In this document: positions 60,857-64,000 of the stretch, piece by piece
Numbering within the stretch: position 1 is the stretch's first letter
Layout: each line of letters opens with the position of its first letter
Assembly: GCA_031418715.1 (NCBI GenBank)
Contig: JANOJL010000049.1
Span: forward strand, 124,001-188,000
Length of the DNA stretch: 64,000 nucleotides
Direction of reading: 5' to 3'
Source of the DNA: JANMDU01 sp031418715
Lineage (GTDB): Bacteria; Pseudomonadota; Gammaproteobacteria; Burkholderiales; Burkholderiaceae_C
Notes under the pieces: generated by a model
The model's database searches: none
Seen by the model: only the letters and a program-made list of their open reading frames with translations
Told to the model about the DNA's origin: nothing
Made by a program: the position numbers and the translations under genes

Positions 60857-61867
60857 ATGAAAAAATCTCTTCTGCTGACTGCAATCGCGTTAGCCTCCGG
60901 TGGTTTGCAGGCGCAAACCGTCAACATCATCTGCTCAGTACAAGCCGAATGGTGCAACATGATCAGTACCGTGTATGCCAAGACCACGGGTACGAAAGTC
61001 AATGTCAGCATGAAGGGCTCAGGCGAAGCACTCGCGCAAATCATTGCTGAGAAAGACAATCCAAAAACCGATATCTGGTTTGGCGGCACCGGTGATCCGC
61101 ATTTGGTTGCAGCCGAGCAGAACTTGACGATGGAATACAAATCGCCATCTATGGGGCTGCTGCATACTTGGGCACAACAGCAAGCCGCGCAATCTAATTT
61201 CAAAACGGTTGGCATCTACTCTGGCCCGCTGGGCTTTGGCTACAACACCGAATTGCTCGCTAAGAAAAAGATCCCTGCACCGAAGGCGTGGAGTGATTTA
61301 GTTAAGCCCGAATACAAAGGCGAGATTCAAGTGGCCAACCCCGCATCCAGCGGCACGGCCTACACCATGGTTGCCACGCTGGTGCAGCTCATGGGCGAAG
61401 ACAAAGCTTTCGATTACATGAAGCAATTGCACAAAAATGTGAGCCAATACACACGCTCAGGCACGGGCCCTATCAAATCTGCTGCACGCGGCGAGACGGC
61501 GGTGTCCATCAGCTTTGTACACGATGGCGTGGGCGAGAAAATGGCTGGCTTCCCACTCGAAACAGTGACGCCCACAGATGGCACAGGTGCAGAAATCGGC
61601 TCGATGAGCATCATCAAAGGCACGCGTAATTTGGAAGCAGCCAAGAAATTCTATGAGTGGGCTTTGACACCCGCTGCGCAAGAAATGGCTGTAGCAGCAA
61701 AGCAATTCCAAGTGCCATCGAATAAATCCGCGAAGAACGATGCGCGTATTCCAGATTTCAAGAAAATCAAGTTCATCAACTATGACTACGCGAAATACGG
61801 TGCATCAGCTGAGCGCCGCCGCTTGATTGCCAAGTGGGAAAAAGAAGTGAATTCGCTGCCACGTTGA
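60857..61867 (+). CDS. FbpA-type ABC transporter substrate-binding protein
   Basis: Periplasmic binding protein of 336 residues with a signal peptide MKKSLLLTAIALASGGLQAQ. Blocks NIICSVQAEWCNMISTVYAK, PKTDIWFGGTGDPH and ANPASSGTAYTMVATLVQL are like the ferric-iron and 2-aminoethylphosphonate binding proteins of this family. Two PhnD-type neighbours and a Pho-box-like promoter favour a phosphonate, but ferric iron is possible. It ends in a strong terminator, after which the permease gene starts. Confidence 0.85.
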   Translation: MKKSLLLTAIALASGGLQAQTVNIICSVQAEWCNMISTVYAKTTGTKVNVSMKGSGEALAQIIAEKDNPKTDIWFGGTGDPHLVAAEQNLTMEYKSPSMGLLHTWAQQQAAQSNFKTVGIYSGPLGFGYNTELLAKKKIPAPKAWSDLVKPEYKGEIQVANPASSGTAYTMVATLVQLMGEDKAFDYMKQLHKNVSQYTRSGTGPIKSAARGETAVSISFVHDGVGEKMAGFPLETVTPTDGTGAEIGSMSIIKGTRNLEAAKKFYEWALTPAAQEMAVAAKQFQVPSNKSAKNDARIPDFKKIKFINYDYAKYGASAERRRLIAKWEKEVNSLPR

Positions 61868-61880
61868 TTCGAGTGGCTCA

Positions 61881-61918
61881 AAAATGCGCTGCGTTCTGAT
61901 GGCGCAGCGCATTTTTTT
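61881..61918 (+). terminator. Rho-independent terminator
   Basis: Perfect 10-base stem ATGCGCTGCG/CGCAGCGCAT with a nine-base loop and seven T residues, directly after the binding-protein gene. Partial readthrough would keep the binding protein more abundant than the permease. Confidence 0.92.
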
Positions 61919-61961
61919 GACGCCATGACTGGTTTTAGCTTTCTCGCGTGACACACACAAA

Positions 61962-64000
61962 ATGAATTTAAACATCACCGACTCCAGCGCCAACCCCAAT
62001 CGCGCCATCGTGGCGTGGCTGGTTGTTGGCTTGCTTGCTTACCTTGCCCTACCTTGGTATGCGATTCAAGACACCAATGGTTTGCTGCAAATTCCCAATG
62101 TTTTTAGTAGCTCAGAAGCGGGCAATGGCTTGATGCAAGCGAGCACGCATGGCAAGCCTTGGCTGTGGCTGGGCTTGGCTGGCTTGCTGCTGGCTGGTTT
62201 ATCAGCCTTGATGGCGCCTACGAAAAGCCAAGGCGCTGTGTTGATCGCAGGTGGTGCATTTGGATTGATCGGCCTGCTGGGCTCCTCTTTCAGCATCGGC
62301 GCAAAAGGTTGGTCATTTGCATGGATGAATACGAGTTTTGGTGAGCTGGCCAGCAATCAGTTTGGCATCGGATGGGGCGCTGTCATTGTTTTGGTGGCGC
62401 TGGTGGTGCTGACTGCTTTTGGCGCTGCCCGGCGTGGCTACTTCAAAGGCGATTTATTCATTGCTGCAGCGGTGTTTGGATGCGCTGCGCTGCTGTTGCT
62501 GTTCATTATGTTCCCTGTGCTCAAAGTATTGAGCACAGCATTTTTTGCGCAAGCCGATGATGGCACCAGCAGCTTTGCGCCCACTTCTATGTGGACGCGC
62601 ATTGCGAGCGAACGCAACTTTGGCCTGAGCTGTTTGGCCGGTGGTCAGCGCTGTGGCGTGGCTTGGAACACATTGTTTCTGGGCCTCATGACCGCCACTT
62701 CCACCACGATTTTGGGCACACTCATGGCGCTGATGGCCGAGCGCGCGAGCAAGCGCTATACCAAGCCGCTGAATATTTTGGCCATGCTGCCGATCATCAC
62801 GCCGCCCTTCGTCGTGGGTCTTGGTTTGATCTTGTTGTTCGGCCGTGCTGGTGTGGTGAATCAATTCCTGGAGTGGGGCTTTGGCATTGAGCCCACGCGT
62901 TGGTTCTATGGATGGTTTGGGGTGTGGGTGGCGCAGACCTTTGCCTTCACGCCCATTGCTTTCATGATCATGCGAGGCGTGGTGCAAGGCATTGCGCCTT
63001 CGCTGGAAGAGGCCGCGCAAACCCTGCGCGCCGACCCGCATCGTACCTTCATGACCGTGACTTTGCCGCTGCTCAAGCCTGGCTTGGCCAACGCATTCTT
63101 GGTCGGCTTCATCGAAAGCATGGCTGATTTTGGCAACCCGATTGTGGTGGGTGGGCAATTCAGCGTGTTGTCCACAGAAATCTTCTTCGCCATCGTCGGT
63201 GCGCAATACGATCAGGGCCGCGCAGCATCTCTCGCCTGGATTTTGACGGGCTTCGCCTTGGCGGTATTTGCCATTCAGCGCGGCTTGCTCGGCAAGCAAA
63301 ATTTCACCACCGTGAGCGGCAAAGGCGACTCAGGCATTGCTATGCCGCTGCCGCCCAGCGTTAAGCGCGTGGTTTACGCCACCGCTTTGCCTTGGATGGC
63401 CTTCACGGTGATCGTGTACTTGTTTGCCTTCGCGGGTGGCTTTGTGCAAACCTGGGGGCGCGATTACACATTGACGTTGGCGCACTTCAAAAACGCCTTT
63501 GGCCGGGAGATGGGTGAGTTCGGCCTCGTGTGGGCGGGCACAGCTTGGAATTCGCTCTGGACAACCTTGAAGCTGGCCGCGATTTCTGCGCCACTCACAG
63601 CAACGGTCGGCTTGATGATTGCCTACTTACTCGCACGCACAGAATTCAAAGGCCAAAGCGCATTTGAGTTCTCCGCGCTGCTCGCATTTGCGATTCCGGG
63701 CACAGTGCTGGGCGTTAGCTATATCTTGGCGTTTAACGTACCGCCGATTGAGCTGACCGGCACGGCGCTGGTGATCGTGCTGTGTTTTATGTTTCGCAAC
63801 TTACCTGTGGGCGTGCGCGCGGGCACGGCTGCTTTCAAGCAATTGGATAAATCGCTGGATGAAGCCTCCATGATGTTACGCGCAAGCTCTGTGCAAACAC
63901 TGCGCCATGTGGTGTTGCCGCTACTCAAACCCGCGTTGGTAGCCGCGCTGGTGTACAGCTTTGTACGCGCCATCACCACGGTGAGCGCAGTGATCTTTTT
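61962..64000 (+). CDS. FbpB-type ABC transporter permease, fused double-domain (partial)
   Basis: Large inner-membrane permease, open at the right window edge after 679 codons. The N terminus has extra membrane segments not seen in standard FbpB, then two permease domains, each with an EAA loop: SLEEAAQTLRADPHRTFMTV and SLDEASMMLRASSVQTLRHV. It belongs with the FbpA-type binding protein upstream. The ATPase gene is presumably beyond the window. Ferric iron and 2-aminoethylphosphonate transporters both have this layout. Confidence 0.88.
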   Translation, partial: MNLNITDSSANPNRAIVAWLVVGLLAYLALPWYAIQDTNGLLQIPNVFSSSEAGNGLMQASTHGKPWLWLGLAGLLLAGLSALMAPTKSQGAVLIAGGAFGLIGLLGSSFSIGAKGWSFAWMNTSFGELASNQFGIGWGAVIVLVALVVLTAFGAARRGYFKGDLFIAAAVFGCAALLLLFIMFPVLKVLSTAFFAQADDGTSSFAPTSMWTRIASERNFGLSCLAGGQRCGVAWNTLFLGLMTATSTTILGTLMALMAERASKRYTKPLNILAMLPIITPPFVVGLGLILLFGRAGVVNQFLEWGFGIEPTRWFYGWFGVWVAQTFAFTPIAFMIMRGVVQGIAPSLEEAAQTLRADPHRTFMTVTLPLLKPGLANAFLVGFIESMADFGNPIVVGGQFSVLSTEIFFAIVGAQYDQGRAASLAWILTGFALAVFAIQRGLLGKQNFTTVSGKGDSGIAMPLPPSVKRVVYATALPWMAFTVIVYLFAFAGGFVQTWGRDYTLTLAHFKNAFGREMGEFGLVWAGTAWNSLWTTLKLAAISAPLTATVGLMIAYLLARTEFKGQSAFEFSALLAFAIPGTVLGVSYILAFNVPPIELTGTALVIVLCFMFRNLPVGVRAGTAAFKQLDKSLDEASMMLRASSVQTLRHVVLPLLKPALVAALVYSFVRAITTVSAVIF

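Overview
The window reads as chromosome from a beta-proteobacterium of the order Burkholderiales, most likely family Comamonadaceae. This is inferred from the mix of genes (Coq7, an Entner-Doudoroff style hexR-zwf pair, rpe-gph-trpE-trpG-trpD order, a complete gsp type II secretion operon) and from a dispersed repeat of about 66 bp that I associate with that family from memory. No rRNA, tRNA or CRISPR array was seen.

Layout. 0-6 kb: ubiquinone hydroxylase coq7, an OsmC-like protein, ilvA, and a cobalamin lower-ligand group cobT-cobS-cobC. 5.7-17 kb: type II secretion, gspC divergent from gspG-H-I-J-K-L-M-N-D-E-F, then a 5'-nucleotidase. 18-22 kb: a dipeptide-type ABC transporter (two permeases, two ATPases, no binding protein). 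22-24.6 kb: Lrp-type regulator divergent from glmS. 24.8-47.5 kb: a large carbohydrate catabolic cluster with a LamB-type porin, three paralogous sugar-binding proteins, two permeases, an MsmX/UgpC ATPase, a LacI regulator with a recognisable palindromic operator, a Gfo/Idh/MocA dehydrogenase, CoA-transferase, enoyl-CoA hydratase, aldehyde dehydrogenase, two GMC oxidoreductases, a fumarate-reductase-like flavoprotein, a TIM-barrel isomerase, a PfkB kinase and two small proteins. 47.6-52.9 kb (minus strand): tryptophan operon with a candidate Trp-rich leader peptide, trpE, an inserted nuclease-like cassette, trpG, an inserted threonine aldolase, and trpD. 53-58.5 kb: chalcone-isomerase-like protein, gph, rpe, a cysteine-synthase-like enzyme, hexR and zwf. 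58.7-64 kb: two PhnD-type binding proteins, an FbpA-type binding protein and a fused FbpB-type permease that runs off the right end.

The most unusual signals are small and repetitive. (1) A 501-bp cassette between trpE and trpG consists of a GxxExxY (PD-(D/E)XK-like) gene bounded by perfect 55-bp terminal inverted repeats. A gene-less relative lies between trpD and ltaE, and a degenerate one between cobT and cobS. (2) Ten copies of a palindrome-headed repeat of about 66 bp occur. Six lie inside protein genes without breaking them, and each orientation is read in one constant frame, so the repeats add similar 22-residue inserts to unrelated proteins. (3) A 29-bp GGGGTC palindrome lies in frame in the leader of the pseudopilin GspJ. 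These, with the composite sugar/CoA cluster and its LacI operators, are the points to follow up.
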